Origin: Lumbricus rubellus | Taxonomy: Eukaryota > Annelida > Clitellata > Crassiclitellata > Lumbricidae | DNA length: 64,000 nucleotides | Assembly: GCA_945859605.1 (NCBI GenBank) | Contig: OX243815.1 | Coordinates: 48,140,393-48,204,392, forward strand | Reading direction: 5' to 3' | Shown: one piece after another, positions 1-11,430 of the stretch | How positions within the stretch are numbered: the first letter of the stretch is position 1 | Layout: every line of letters begins with the position of its first letter | The notes under the pieces: model-generated | Told to the model about the DNA's origin: nothing | Seen by the model: the letters and a program-made list of their open reading frames with translations, nothing else | Database searches by the model: none | Made by a program: the position numbers and the translations under genes

Positions 1-207
1 GCCATCTAGCGAATGCGAAGAACATGAGCAGACGTCACAACGACATCTAGCGAATGCGAAGAACATGAGCAGACGTCACAACGACATCTAGCGAATGCGA
101 AGAACATGAGCAGACGTCACAACGACATCTAGCGAATGCGAAGAACATGAGCAGACGTCACAACGACATCTAGCGAATGCGAAGAACATGAGCAGACGTC
201 ACAACGA
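1..207. repeat. 41-bp tandem satellite, 5 copies
   Basis: Five almost identical 41-bp units start at 1, 42, 83, 124 and 165; the unit contains GCGAATGCGAAGAACATGAG. The array runs off the left edge of the window, so its full length is unknown. There are no unique spacers between copies, so it is not a CRISPR array. Confidence 0.95.
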
Positions 208-564
208 CAAGCGAAGAGTTTAATAATACAATTATAATAATATCCTAGGCTACAAGTTTGACATTAACCTATTAATAACCTTTATTAGACATTATAAAAC
301 AACGATATTAACTAATATTATCCGAACTCTTCATCCAATTTCTGCGTATATAATTAAAAAATTGTAGCATCCATTGGAGGCGTTTAAGACGTGAGACATC
401 AATACTTTCTTATGCTTTGTCTCTTCTCAACACCTGCATGCTTCTTCTCGCTGGGCCATGCGTACTGGGAGTGCCTCTGAACGGTTCACCATGCTAGAGG
501 CGCTTTATAAATGTTTAAATACAATACCCTTCCCGCGTCCAAAGGCCAAAACTTAGTCGCATTC
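208..564. other. no gene seen
   Basis: AT-rich sequence with no convincing open frame or RNA gene. A degenerate relative of the PSE block (TTAGACATTATAAAA) occurs near 286 but lacks a clear TATA box at the usual distance. Confidence 0.5.
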
Positions 565-602
565 AAACACACCTTTTGTATACAAATTCTCCTGCTTATT
601 AA
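565..602 (+). promoter_or_regulatory. weak PSE/TATA module
   Basis: AAACACACCTTTTG stands in the PSE position and TTAATTA in the TATA position at the usual spacing. Both blocks are degenerate, so this is one of the weakest members of the family. Confidence 0.3.
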
Positions 603-639
603 TTATTGTAGAAGTTTTTTCTACACGACTGCACCTCTG

Positions 640-985
640 CCCTTTCCAAAACTGCCTGATTTGTGATTAAATTTTTGTCTCTCCAACTTATTTTCAGCAT
701 TCGCCTCCCCGACCATATTTCAAAGGCCTCTATTCTCTTCCTATCCGTTCCCATCATTGTCCAGCAATCAGCAGCATTATGTTGCAGCTATCCATATCAG
801 ACATTTTATCATTCTTATCTTTAGTTCCATATTTATAGTACCAGTTAGCATCCCTTTCTTTTCCAAGAAGGCACATTTACCATGAGCTATTCTGCTCTTA
901 ATATCTGCTTTGCATTGTTTGCAATAGCCATCCTCTGATATTACACTGCGGCCACTGCCCAGGTATTTGAACTGGCTATTAACTC
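640..985 (-). pseudogene. LINE reverse transcriptase C-terminal remnant
   Basis: Translated on the minus strand, this stretch reads in broken frames as the region after the RT palm of an RTE/CR1-like non-LTR retrotransposon. Recognisable pieces are YLGS..SVISEDG, CKADIKSRIAHGK and GTDRKRIEAFEIW. Frameshifts and stops interrupt it, so it is a dead fragment. The family assignment rests on recalled motif patterns and is approximate. Confidence 0.65.
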
Positions 986-1233
986 ACTAATTACAACGGT
1001 GGTCATGAACTCAATGCTGACATCTGGCGAATGAAACGCAGAGCTCAACGCAGTGCCAGCGAATTTAGAATAAAAAAGACAATAATTAAATAAAACGTTC
1101 GATGTCAGTGCAGAATATGTTTAAGCCGTGCACAATGCAAAATCGTGTTATTTCAAACATTTCATTGCGCTGTCGTTGTATTTGATTTGTAAGCCGAATT
1201 TGAAACTTATAGTGGAAGTTAAGTATATAATTT

Positions 1234-1271
1234 TTAGACACCTTTTCTTTACAAACTTCAGAACTTATAAA
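1234..1271 (+). promoter_or_regulatory. U2 snRNA promoter: PSE plus TATA
   Basis: TTAGACACCTTTTC begins 62 bases, and TTATAAA 31 bases, before the first base of the U2 gene at 1296. These distances fit an snRNA-type promoter with a proximal sequence element and a TATA box. This copy calibrates the other modules: transcription should start about 25 bases after the module's downstream end. The PSE identity is inferred from position and from recurrence elsewhere in the window. Confidence 0.75.
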
Positions 1272-1295
1272 ATAAATCTTTGGGACTTGGTCGAA

Positions 1296-2290
1296 ATCGC
1301 TTCTCGGCCTTTTGGCTAAGATCAAAGTGTAGTTAGTATCTGTTCTTATCATTCAGAAACTTGTGGTGCAGAGGGGACCCTCCGCTCATGGCAGAGGTCT
1401 GTACACATAAATATATGAGTAATGATCCGTCGCATGTGCAAATGTAGGCTGTAATCACTACAACTAGATTTGTAAATAACAGAAAAATGACCTTTTCATA
1501 AATGCCACGATATTGACAATCCCAATGTGAACATTCTAAATTAGTTGTCCCTCGATTCAGTGCACACATGTTGCACTGTGAATACAAGTCCATCTTGTAA
1601 ACCGATTGTAAACATTTTGTACATTTATTAAAAGAAAAAGAAAAAAGTATTGTAAATCTGCATAATTATTAGTAATACATTATTTCAATGCATGAAAACT
1701 GAATGGCATGCTTAACAATAACATTGCAAATTGTATCTTCGACACTCCTACGAGAATTTCATTTATGTAATGCACATCTATTGTACTGTAGCCGTAATGA
1801 TCTTCGTATGATCTTGCAATAATTTGATACTAATAATCTCAATCTTGTGTATTTATATATATATGTGCATTGCTTAAGTGCATATTTGCTGTGCAATAGA
1901 AATCCTAGAACATGAGAGTGCTAATCTGACATTTTGACTAATCTCTGCAGTGCTATCTAATGCACTTTATCATAAAAGACACTTTTGAGAATCTCAATTT
2001 GAACATTTAAATTCGTATTTAATCGTTTCAGTGCTCATGTTGTTTTGCACTGATAATGCACAAGAATGCAATCGTGTAAATTGCTTGTAAATACTTTGTA
2101 TATTATTAAAAGAAAAAGAAAAAAAAAAAAAGTATCTGTTCTTATCAGCTTAATATCTGATACGTCCCCTATCCGGGGACATCGATATTAAACTGATTTT
2201 TGGACTTGGGAGAAGATGCAGGGGCTTGCTCCGGCTTCTCCACGGGTTGGCCCGGTATTGCAGTACCTCCGGGATCGGCCCACTCCCCTC
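1296..2290 (+). ncRNA. U2: U2 snRNA gene copy, split by a retroelement
   Basis: U2 snRNA is the spliceosomal RNA that base-pairs with the intron branch point. The 5' part (1296-1350) starts with the diagnostic ATCGCTTCTCGGCCTTTTGG. The 3' part resumes at 2131 with AGTATCTGTTCTTATCAGC, then AATATCTGATACGTCCCC, a GATTTTTGG Sm-type site near 2193, and the 3' stem-loop around GGTATTGCAGTACCTCC; the gene ends near 2290. A 780-bp insertion separates the parts, with 16 bases of U2 duplicated at its two ends. The 5' part also has an extra A after GATCAA and reads GTAGTTAGTA where U2 normally has the GTAGTA branch-point pairing sequence. This copy should not give a normal U2; it is a broken member of a presumably multicopy family. 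Confidence 0.9.
1351..2130 (+). mobile_element. poly(A)-tailed retroelement inserted in U2
   Basis: The insert is flanked by a perfect 16-bp duplication of U2 sequence, AGTATCTGTTCTTATC, at 1335-1350 and 2131-2146. It ends in an A-rich tail. It holds two related 3'-end modules: one ends near 1650 and one at 2130, each with TTATTAAAAGAAAAAGAAAA preceded by TGTAAA-rich sequence, so it is a tandem or nested pair of tails. No coding region is recognisable. Non-LTR retrotransposons specific for U2 (Keno, Tx1 clade) are known in other animals. This may be a truncated LINE or a SINE with the same target preference; that assignment is inference. Confidence 0.8.
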
Positions 2291-2299
2291 ACGGGGAGA

Positions 2300-3340
2300 A
2301 CATTGAAGCAAAATCAAAAACCACAACCCTAAACAACGGCAGTTTGTCTATTTCGATGTTAAGCTGGTCTCTGACGTAACTTTTGGGGCACTGAGAAATT
2401 CTGGAGAATTTACATCACATTACATTGCAAGTCTTCTTCAGAGGTTGGTCTACTATTATTATCAGTCGATCTGAAAGAGACTGCTTCCAACAAAACTGGC
2501 TGCTTGGGGTCATAGTTTTTTGCGGTGCAGGTTTACAAAACTTGGTAACCTACTCAATTGCAACCAGCATATGAACAGTCAATAATAAAATAGACACGTC
2601 AAGTGAATTTCAGACTAACTGTATATAAACACTGATAATTTAATTCTATATAACTCTGCCAGCTCCGCTCCCATCCAGTCCCAAATCATAAAAAAGAAGG
2701 AGTAGATCGTCGCTATAATTGTTTAATCAACTGCCAATCAGAGTTAAAGGACTGGATATACGCTCTATTCTACTTTAGTTTCTCTTTTCTACATTCAATT
2801 CTCTTCAGTTGTTTTCACATTTATATCGTCCATTCTATTTTATTTCCTTCTTTCCTCTTTTGTTATTCTATTATAAGCTTATATCGTATAAATTCTATTT
2901 AATTCTACTCTATTCTATGCCATTCTATTCCATTCCAATCTGCTGTTAATATAATAATTATGACTATTCTATGCGGTTCTAATGATCATGCTTTATAATC
3001 GTTATCACAAAAAGCAGACGCCATCCATTGACTCTCAGATCAATGTATGGTCAAACACTACAATCAGCTGGAGAATTCCTGGTGAAAAAAGACAACATGA
3101 AAACCCACAACTGGGCTCCATTGCTATCGTTAAACCACGTTATAATTTAGACTATTCTGTGGTTAAACTGAGGCTGTCATCATTCCAGTTTTCTTCCATT
3201 CTCCCTTTCTCCATTTCCTCCATCATAAGATTCCCTCGATTGATTCTTCCAATGCCATCATGCCTTTACCCTCTCCTTGGAGTCTTATCTTGCATTGCAA
3301 ATCTGTCAGCGGCCTCGCTCCCATTAGATCTCTCTGTCTA
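2300..3340. other. no gene seen downstream of U2
   Basis: The sequence after U2 holds no supported gene. From about 2760 to 2960 it becomes a degenerate TTCTATTCTA-type repeat. A 119-codon open frame at 2982-3341 matches no family I recognise and runs into simple-sequence DNA, so I do not call it a gene. Confidence 0.5.
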
Positions 3341-3504
3341 GTCTGTCTGTTTGTCTGTTTGTGTGCTTGTGTGTGTTTGTGTGTTTGTTTGTCTGTCTGT
3401 GCAGACATAAGTGATCTTCATTAACTGTCTGCAATGTTTCCTGTCGCCTTCGAAAGAATTTGTGAAACCATTGGCTGCCAAATATCCGTATCCCCCTCTC
3501 TCTA

Positions 3505-3542
<38 letters not shown>

Positions 3543-3575
3543 ACACACACACACACTGCCTCTTCTTTTCTTTCT

Positions 3576-3667
<92 letters not shown>

Positions 3668-3845
3668 CGTCTTTGTGCCTACCTCTGTTTGTCTGCCTTT
3701 GTATGTCTGTCTGTCTCTGTCACTCTCTCTGTCTCTCTCAGTCTGTCTATAGTCTCTGCCTGTCTCTCTGCCTCTCTGCCTCTCTGTCTCTCTGTCTATA
3801 TGTCTCTTTCTCGTCTTTCTTTCTCTCTTTCTCACACTGACCCTT
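3340..3845. repeat. TCTG and TC microsatellite block
   Basis: TCTG, GTGT and TC repeats, with a nearly pure (TC)n core at about 3570-3658. Long open frames here on both strands are repeat read-through. Confidence 0.95.
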
Positions 3846-3855
3846 TCTATGTGTA

Positions 3856-4069
3856 CACCGTGATTCAAAAAAAAGTAAGCCAAATTGTTTTTCATATATC
3901 TCTAATGCCTGATAACATATCACGCTAAAATTTTCCAAATATTTAGAGAATTGGACCAAGATCATGATTCCAAAATTTTATGAGATAAAGTTGAACGGAT
4001 AAAAAGATATGAATCTTTAAACTTCAAATGCCGAAATTGCCGTTGCTTACTTTTTTTTGAATCACGGTG
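3856..4069. mobile_element. MITE derived from the mariner at 10 kb
   Basis: About 214 bp bounded by CACCGTGATTCAAAAAAAAG and its inverted counterpart, with TA on both sides. The interior matches the terminal 200 bp of the mariner element at 10003-11850, including CCAAATTGTTTTTCATATAT. It has no coding capacity and is presumably moved by that family's transposase. Confidence 0.85.
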
Positions 4070-4229
4070 TACATACTTAGGGATCTTCGCTTGGCGGGGG
4101 CTTAAGCCCTGAGAATTGCGAGTGCTGTATCACGAGTCTATTTTCGAGGCTGAGGGGCTTAAACACATTTTGGGAGCATCAGCTTCGCTTGGGGCTAAAG
4201 ACCATTACCCAACGCTACCCTGGTCAGGC

Positions 4230-5525
4230 TTTCTTCATTTTCCTTCATTCTCTCCCTCGCTCCCTCTGCCTGTCTTTGTCTTTGTCTGTCTCTGTATGTC
4301 TCTTTCTCTCTGTGCCTCCCTCTTTTGTTCTGTATTCTCTCTTTATCATTTCTCTCCTCTCTCTTAAAGTCTCTTCCATTGTCTTTTTACTTCTGTTTCC
4401 CTCTGACTGTGTATCTCTCTGCCAGTCTGCGGGCATGTCTGCCTATCTCTCTCTCTCTCTGTCCTATCGTGTGTATAAATTTTCTTCACTTAGTTTCACA
4501 TGTATGACCTTCGTGTCTTACAGCCATTCTCTGCTCTTATACATCTTCGTGTCCGTCTCTTCGTATCATTTGATCTGTCTGTGTGTATGCCTACGTGTCG
4601 CGTTAGCTGTCATCGCCATCTCTCGACAGCCTTATCCGCTTTCAAAGAGCTTCCTAATCACTTGCAGGATCTGTTGCAGCCATGTAGACAAGCCGACAGA
4701 CAGACAGACAGACCTACGGACAGACAGACGAAAGACAGACAGACAGAAAGGACAGACAACGGAATGACAAACGGACTGGCAGAGAGATATCATGAGAAAG
4801 ATCAACGCTGAAAAACTGCAGAAGCATAGCAATAGAGAGAGATGGAGACTGAGGCAGAGACAGAGAGAGACAGATATAAAGATAGACAGAACCAGAGACA
4901 GAAAGAGACAAATGGATGGATGGTTAGATGGATGGATGGATGAATGGATGGATGGATTGATGGATGGATGCACAGGCCGACAAACAGACAGAGCGACAAA
5001 AGAGACAGAGCAGGAGAGAGAGAGAGGTAGAGAAAGAGAGAGAGAAGGAGAAGGAGGGAAGGGCCATGGGTGGGTGATAAAAAGAAAGGAGGGAGAGAAA
5101 GTGAGAGGGAGAGAAAGTGAGAAGAAAGGAGAGGAGGAGGAGATAAGGAAGTGGAATCAGAGGCATCGAAGATAAAGAATTGATGGAAATTGATGGATAA
5201 GAACCAAGCAGAGAACTGAAGACAGCGACAAAGAGAGATCGAGACAAACTCAGATACAGAGACAGGCAGACAGTGAGAGTGAGACAGACATACAAAGAGA
5301 GCGAGACAGACAGACAGCGAGAATGATAGACACGCGTACAAAGAGAGTGAGACAGAGAGACAAAGAGAGTGAGAGACACACATAAAAATAGGTAAGTCAG
5401 ACAAACAGTCGAGAGGCGCACAGACAGAGAGTGGAACATAGAGACAAATGTAGTGAGTCAGACACACAAAGAGAGTGAGACACACAGACAAAGAGAGTGA
5501 GACAGACAAACAGTCGTGAGGCCCA
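4230..5525. repeat. pyrimidine then purine simple-sequence block
   Basis: Degenerate TCTG and CT repeats run to about 4680. ACAG, AGAG and GGAT repeats follow to about 5520, including a GGAT tract at 4913-4970. The strand asymmetry switches near 4690. The open frames are microsatellite artefacts. Confidence 0.9.
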
Positions 5526-5627
5526 TATTATAACGTCACACCAGCGAACGATTCATCGATTTGGAATTTCTCTTCTCATCGTCATTGCTTCTTATCTCGT
5601 TTCTTATCTATAACATCAGCAAAGCAA

Positions 5628-5884
5628 AGCACACACACGCACACACACACACACGCACGCACACACACACGCACACACACACACACACGCACACACACAC
5701 ACGCACACACACACACACACACACGCACACAAACACACACACACACGCACACGCACACACACACACACACACGCACACACACACACGCACACGCACACAC
5801 ACACGCACACACACACACACACGCACACGCACACGCACACACACACGCACACACACACGCACACACACACACACACGCACACAC

Positions 5885-5923
<39 letters not shown>

Positions 5924-5931
5924 CACACACG
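5628..5931. repeat. (CA)n microsatellite with CG interruptions
   Basis: About 300 bp of (AC)n broken at irregular intervals by ACGC. Because it has no stops, it produces spurious open frames on both strands. Confidence 0.98.
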
Positions 5932-6039
5932 AAACCATCGTCCGATATCATACATCTTCCCTCCAGTAAGACTTATATTCCAGATGCGATCATGTGTAAT
6001 ACATGAACTTGACTACATAATTATAATATATTGTATATA

Positions 6040-6450
6040 ACACATCCATTACAAATATATGTATGTAATTTATGCATACATTTTATACATCTATACTACG
6101 TGATAAAATATACAATTATACACATTGGCCTATATAAAAGTATATATAAAATTATGTTTATATAATTTTTGTAATTTATAGAATATATTTATCTTTATTA
6201 TATATGAATATGTGTGTATGTGTGAGGCTAAAACACTGTTCGTGTGCATTATTTGTATGCGGCTCTGCTTACCCATACACTCGTACAGTTTCCTGTATTT
6301 CCCCAAAATATCTGAAGATTTATATATGTTTATAAAGTGTGAAATATGTATAATAGTTGTGCATGTGTAACATACAAGTGTAGAAATGTGCACGGTGTGT
6401 TACTGTGTGAGTATATATATATATATATATATGTATTGTATATGCATATG

Positions 6451-6483
<33 letters not shown>

Positions 6484-6555
6484 AATGTGCCATTAGCTTT
6501 TGTTCAGGTTCACAATTCGCTTAGACAGAAAGCAGAATGGAGGAAGAAAGGACGC
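6040..6555. other. AT-rich spacer with TA and TG microsatellites
   Basis: No gene seen. (TA)n occurs near 6412-6432 and 6450-6465, followed by (TG)n to 6482. Confidence 0.6.
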
Positions 6556-6965
6556 GTGGATGGATGGATTGATGAGTGGATAGATGAATGGATGGATGGA
6601 TAGATGGATGGATAGATGGATGGATAGATGGATGGATAGATGGATGGATAGTTGGATGGATGAATGGATAGATGGATGAATGGATGGATGGATAGATGGA
6701 TGGATGGATGGATGGACGGATGAATGGATAGATGGACGGATGGATGGATGGATGGATGGACGGATGGACGGATGAATGGATAGATGGATGGATGGAAGGA
6801 TAGATGGATGGATGGAAGGATGGACGGATGAATGGATGGATGGATGTACGGATAGATGGATGAATGGATGAATGAATGGATGGATGGATGGACGGATGCA
6901 TGGATGGAAGGATGGATGGATGGATGGATGGATGAATGGATGAATGAATGGATGGATGAGTAGAT
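6556..6965. repeat. GGAT/GATA tetranucleotide array
   Basis: About 400 bp of GGAT units with GATA, GAAT and GACG variants. The minus-strand open frame rich in HPSI is repeat read-through. Confidence 0.97.
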
Positions 6966-7475
6966 GGAAGTTCTTTGTGTTGCTGTTCTTTCGGTGATAA
7001 TCGCATCTTGAAGATACTTAACGGACCATCAAGAGCATCATTAAAAATCCGTAAATAGCGGACTTTAGTACAGAATGCTGCAGCATGTTGGATACATAAG
7101 CCAATCGTATAAGTGCACATGGATACACACGTGTTATGGAATTATATGCCTATAACATATAAAAAATATTATATATTATAATACATTATTTGCGTGTTTA
7201 TACTTATGCATGTACATGACATTGTATAAATCAAATGGTTATATGCATCACTATTATAATGTCAGTATAAGAATTAACGATAGGTTATACAGTCAGAGTA
7301 AATACAGATTTGCCATTATATACATAATACATTTCAGTATATATACATATATATATATAAATATATATAATACATTTCAGTATATATATATATATACACA
7401 CACAATATCAATTTGTTGGTGTTTGAACGCGTGTATGATACGTCTCCAGTGTCAGCATCAGTTTGTCGGTTTCGA
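6966..7475. other. AT-rich spacer, no gene seen
   Basis: Low-complexity AT-rich DNA containing the duplicated phrase AATACATTTCAGTATATATA near 7326 and 7370. No supported gene. Confidence 0.5.
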
Positions 7476-7477
7476 TG

Positions 7478-7990
7478 GCTGCCATAGCTGCTGCTGCTGC
7501 TGCTGCCATTGCTGCTATTGCCGCTGGAGGTCTATAGCATCCTCTAAGGAGCAGGAACTGTGGAATCGTGATGCTGATGATGCTGATGCTGATGGTTATA
7601 AAGCTGAGGTATTGGTGCTGAAGAGAGGCAGAGGCAGGAAAAGTGTAGCTAGGGTGGTCGACTGGTGTTGGTTGGTGGCTGTGAGGAGATGTCCTATGAT
7701 CCTTTGGATGCAAACGGAAAAGCAACAGAGAGTATCATGGATCGAAATAGAAACTTCTGTATGAGATGTCTTCAATGTCTACTCGCTGTTACTGCTGGTC
7801 TCTTAACGGTATGGAGCTTCACTTGTTGACATGGTGTTACTTGATGTGGTGGTGGTGGTGTTGGTGGTGGTGGTGGTGGTCGTGGTGGTGTTGGTGGTGG
7901 TGGTGGTGGTCGTGGTGGTGTTGGTGGTGGTGATAATGAGGAGGAGGAGGAGGATGACGATGATGATGACGACGATAACAATAGCAAAAC
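7478..7990. repeat. trinucleotide-rich tract (GCT, GGT, GAT)
   Basis: A (GCT)n block near 7487-7530 and (GGT)n at about 7845-7930, followed by GAG/GAT triplets to 7976. The frames are open because of the repeats. Confidence 0.9.
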
Positions 7991-8179
7991 AGCAGATAGT
8001 GTGTAAATATTTGAAATTGCACTGAACGCTGAAAGGACTGAATTAAAACATGAATAATTATACAAGATTGCTCTATTTGTATGTATGCATGATTCATGAT
8101 TTATTTAATAATAGATTTTCGATGATTGTTTACATATAAATATCATCAATTGTCTGATTGATCATTGTTATCACATCCC

Positions 8180-8660
8180 ATGTCTGGTCTGTCTCTTTCG
8201 TTGTCTCTGTGTCTCTCTCTGTGTCTCTCTGTGTCTCTCTGTGTCTCTCTGTGTCTCTCTGTGTGTCTCTATGCGTCCATCTGTCTTTCTCTCTATTTAT
8301 GCATGCATAATAAATACACTTGTCTGTGGCCAGTGCTGCGTGCAGTATGACTGTTTGTATGTACGTATGTCTGACCGGCTGATCGTCTGTTTCTCTGTTT
8401 GTGTATTTCAGATCTGTCTGTATGTACGTTTGTCCTGTCTGTATGGCTATCCGTCTTTCTTTCTCTATTTGTTTGTTGGTGCTTCCATCTATTTGCCTAT
8501 ATGTATGCCTGTCTTCCCCTGTCTGTCTCTTTCTATATAAGTCTGCATGTCTTTCTTTGTCTGTCTGTCTGTCTCTTTATATCTCTCTATCTTTTCATGT
8601 CTGTCTGTGTGTCTGCGTCTGTGTGTGTGTCTGTGTCTGGGACAGTCTGTCGTCCAATCC
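8180..8660. repeat. TCTG/TCTC microsatellite block
   Basis: Degenerate TCTG, TCTC and TGTG repeats that account for several overlapping open frames. Confidence 0.9.
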
Positions 8661-8779
8661 ATTAGTGGATCGTATGGTCTGAACGTAATGTGGACAGCAA
8701 AACAAATCCATCTCCAAAGTCAATCCCTAGGATCAGCGTTCAACCTGTTATAGCCGTCCTCAATTCTTCATCCAAAATT

Positions 8780-9110
8780 GTTATTAGCAGCCGGAGAGCA
8801 GCAAGCTGGAGAAGGAAGAGGATGGAAAAGAGGAGGAGAAGGAAGAAGAGGAAGACGTGGAGGAAGAGGAAAGAGGAAAAGAAGAGGATGAGGAAGAGGA
8901 GGAGGAGGATGTTTTCGGTATACAGAATAGGAGGTAGAAAAAGAGGAGCGGGAACAGAATAAATGTGAGAAAATATAATAGAAATATGAGAAATGGAAGA
9001 AATGTCAGCAGAAATATAATATAATGAAAAATGACAGGACAGAAATAGGGAGACAGACAGAAGAAATGGCGAAAGTAATAGGAGAAGCAGAAAATATAGC
9101 AATGTCAGCA
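8780..9110. repeat. purine-rich GGAAGA tract
   Basis: Strongly purine-biased sequence (GAGGAAGAGGA type) with no defined unit. No gene. Confidence 0.75.
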
Positions 9111-9457
9111 ATTGCAGGGCTGTTTTTAAGGAATTTTTAGAACTGCACAAGTCAGCACAACCCCATATTTTCTGTTCCATCCTCCATGGTAAATTACTTT
9201 CAATCGGAGGACAATTACCTGTTTTTACTAGTTTCAACATTACGGAAGTGCTTCTACAACTGCCCAAATCCATTTAGAACTGCACATTTTGTGTAGAACT
9301 GCGCACTAAAAAAACCTGGAAGGGAGGATTGATTGGAGAAGAGATATTATTGAGAATATGAATAAGCGTAAGAGAGAAACGAAATCGGATAAAATCGAAG
9401 GAATGGGTGAAGAAATATGAAAAAAAAGAAGAAGGATTTATATGAAATGGGTAAGTG

Positions 9458-9530
9458 GAATAGTATAATGGATAACACTCCGGCCTGAAGTGCTCACGGT
9501 ATACGCGTTTCGAATCCCGTATGAGTTTAC
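9458..9530 (+). repeat. tRNA-like SINE head remnant
   Basis: TAGTATAATGGATAACACTC resembles a pol III A box, and GTTTCGAATCCCG 30 bases on resembles a B box. No intact cloverleaf is evident, so this is read as a decayed tRNA-derived SINE head. Confidence 0.5.
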
Positions 9531-10360
9531 AGTTTCCTGAGCTTAGCTCTTCCTTCATTCCCTATATATGTGGCACCTAAAGCACATCAAGCATACACCT
9601 TGCTGCGACTTTGTAAGTTATTTCTTCTGTGATCTGTGTTCTAGTGAATTGTTTGAATTGCATATTAACTTGTTCGTGCTGCATGTTGCGGTTCAACCGG
9701 ATTCTTAAACATACTAAAATTAGTAATTACTATTATTAGTAACATGATCGAGGTGCCTAGATACGACGTTGACTCTACGACCATGGCGTCACACAATGTC
9801 CACACCATATGTCCTATGGCTCTCTAGCAGCCATTAGCCATCCTGGCTCATGGCTACCCTTCCAAATGACGAATAATGGCTGCAACCTTCTCGCTTCCTA
9901 TACTCCGCTGAAAGCATTTCTCTTGTCGCGTCTTGTGTGCCTTCGCATCCTCGAGCGACATTTAGACACATGGACGTACAGTCGTACATGAACATGTATA
10001 TATACACCGTGGTTCAAAAAAAAGTAAGCCAAATTGTTTTGCATATATCTCTAATACCTGATGACATATCATACTAAAATTTTCCAAATATTTAGAGAAG
10101 TGGACTAAGAATATGATTCCAAAATTTCATGAGATAAAGTTGAACAGATAAAAAGTTATGAATATTTAAACTTCATATACCGAAATTGCAGTTTACAAGC
10201 AATTTTCTGTCAGATTCAATCAAAAGTAAGCCAAATTGTTTTTCTTACATCTTTGATGTCTGATAAGTAATCATAAAAACTTTTTCTCCAACATCTAGGT
10301 AATTGAACCAAGAATAGTATTCCACAATATCATGTCATAAATTTAAAAGGATAGAAAGAT

Positions 10361-10812
10361 ATGGATATTTCAACTTCATCACCCGAAATTTTAGTTTTCA
10401 GCAATTCTGTTATGGTGTCCGTTGCGGTTTCGACGCTTGGCCGTTCCCAAATTTTAGTCTTCATTGATCCTGAAGTAAAAATTAACGGAGCCTATCATCG
10501 CGATGTTCTGGTGTCACAACATCTTCTATCTGTAATCAGAAATCTAGTCCCAGAAGGCAGCTTTGTTTTTCAACAGAACAGCGCCAGCCCACAGACCCAA
10601 GGAAACCATTGAAATGCTGACAAGCGAGACGCCAGACTTCATTTCTCCCACATTATGGCCTCCGAACAGCCCTGATTTGAATCCTGTCGATTATAAAGTG
10701 TGGAGCATGATGCAAGACCGAGTCTATCAGACAGCAAGCCATGATATAAACGATATGAAGCAACCAACGCTTGTTGTAAGTGTGGGAAGGCCTGGACCAG
10801 ATGATAATTGAC
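10361..10812 (+). pseudogene. mariner-like transposase remnant
   Basis: The first frame (10361-10612) holds the central catalytic segment with VMVSVAVSTLGRSQ, IDPEVKINGAYHRDVL and VPEGSFVFQQ. A frameshift near 10570-10600 moves the match to the overlapping frame (10563-10811) with APAHRPKETIEML and LWPPNSPDLNPVDY. The C-terminal end (ACVQVGGGHFEH) is found only at about 11470-11515, beyond the nested element. The DNA-binding domain and first catalytic aspartate are missing. The residue after FQQ, normally the second catalytic aspartate, reads as asparagine. The enzyme would cut and paste the element at TA; this copy is dead. Confidence 0.85.
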
Positions 10813-10813
10813 G

Positions 10814-11430
10814 GGTGCGCGGACTATTGACCACCGGACGGTTGACCACCGGACGCTTGGCCACCGGACGATTGACCACTGCGGACGTTTGACCATCGAC
10901 CGATTGACCACCGGACGATTGACCACCGGACGATTGACCATCGGTCTAGTGGTGACTTAATTTTATTAACTAATGATGAAAAAAATGTAGTATTTACCGC
11001 TAGTAAAGATAAACATCGTCGGCTTCTTTTAACTCATATATGTAGACCTGCATACATGTAGGCCTAGGCTTCGTCGCTTCATCTTATGGACAAACAGATG
11101 TTTTTAATTTTCAGTGTGCAGTTGCACATTTATCTAGTATCTTAGTTAACTGTGGTTTAACACATTTTTAATAACGCTTTACAGTCGCTTGAGTATATTT
11201 TCGCATTTCACTTCGTATTATTATTCGATTAGGCTATGTATATTAAAATAGGGTATCAGGTACATTGAGTCTGTGTCGTAAAGTTTTATAAAAAATCAAG
11301 CGATGGTCAATCGTCCGGTGGTCAATCGTCCGGTGGTCAATCGGTCGATGGTCAAACGTCCGCAGTGGTCAATCGTCCGGTGGTCAACCGTCCGGTGGTC
11401 AATCGTCCGGTGGTCAAACCCCCTAGAATC
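10814..11430. mobile_element. fold-back element nested in mariner
   Basis: About 617 bp whose ends are inverted arrays of a 15-bp unit (GATTGACCACCGGAC), at about 10825-10948 and inverted at 11298-11420. Both arms share an unusual variant run containing CACTGCGGACGTTTGACC, so one arm derives from the other. An 8-bp direct repeat, AATTGACG, at 10806-10813 and 11431-11438 fits a target duplication. It lies inside the mariner transposase. No coding region; superfamily unknown. Confidence 0.75.

Noticed and set aside
1..207. CRISPR-like array
   Set aside because: The 41-bp copies are directly abutting with no unique spacers, in an animal genome; it is a satellite.
3338..5509. Many open frames of 100-235 codons
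   Set aside because: All are translations of TC, TCTG, ACAG and GGAT repeats with no start context or known domain.
5561..6040. Cysteine/valine- or threonine/histidine-rich proteins
   Set aside because: They are the reading frames of a (CA)n tract.
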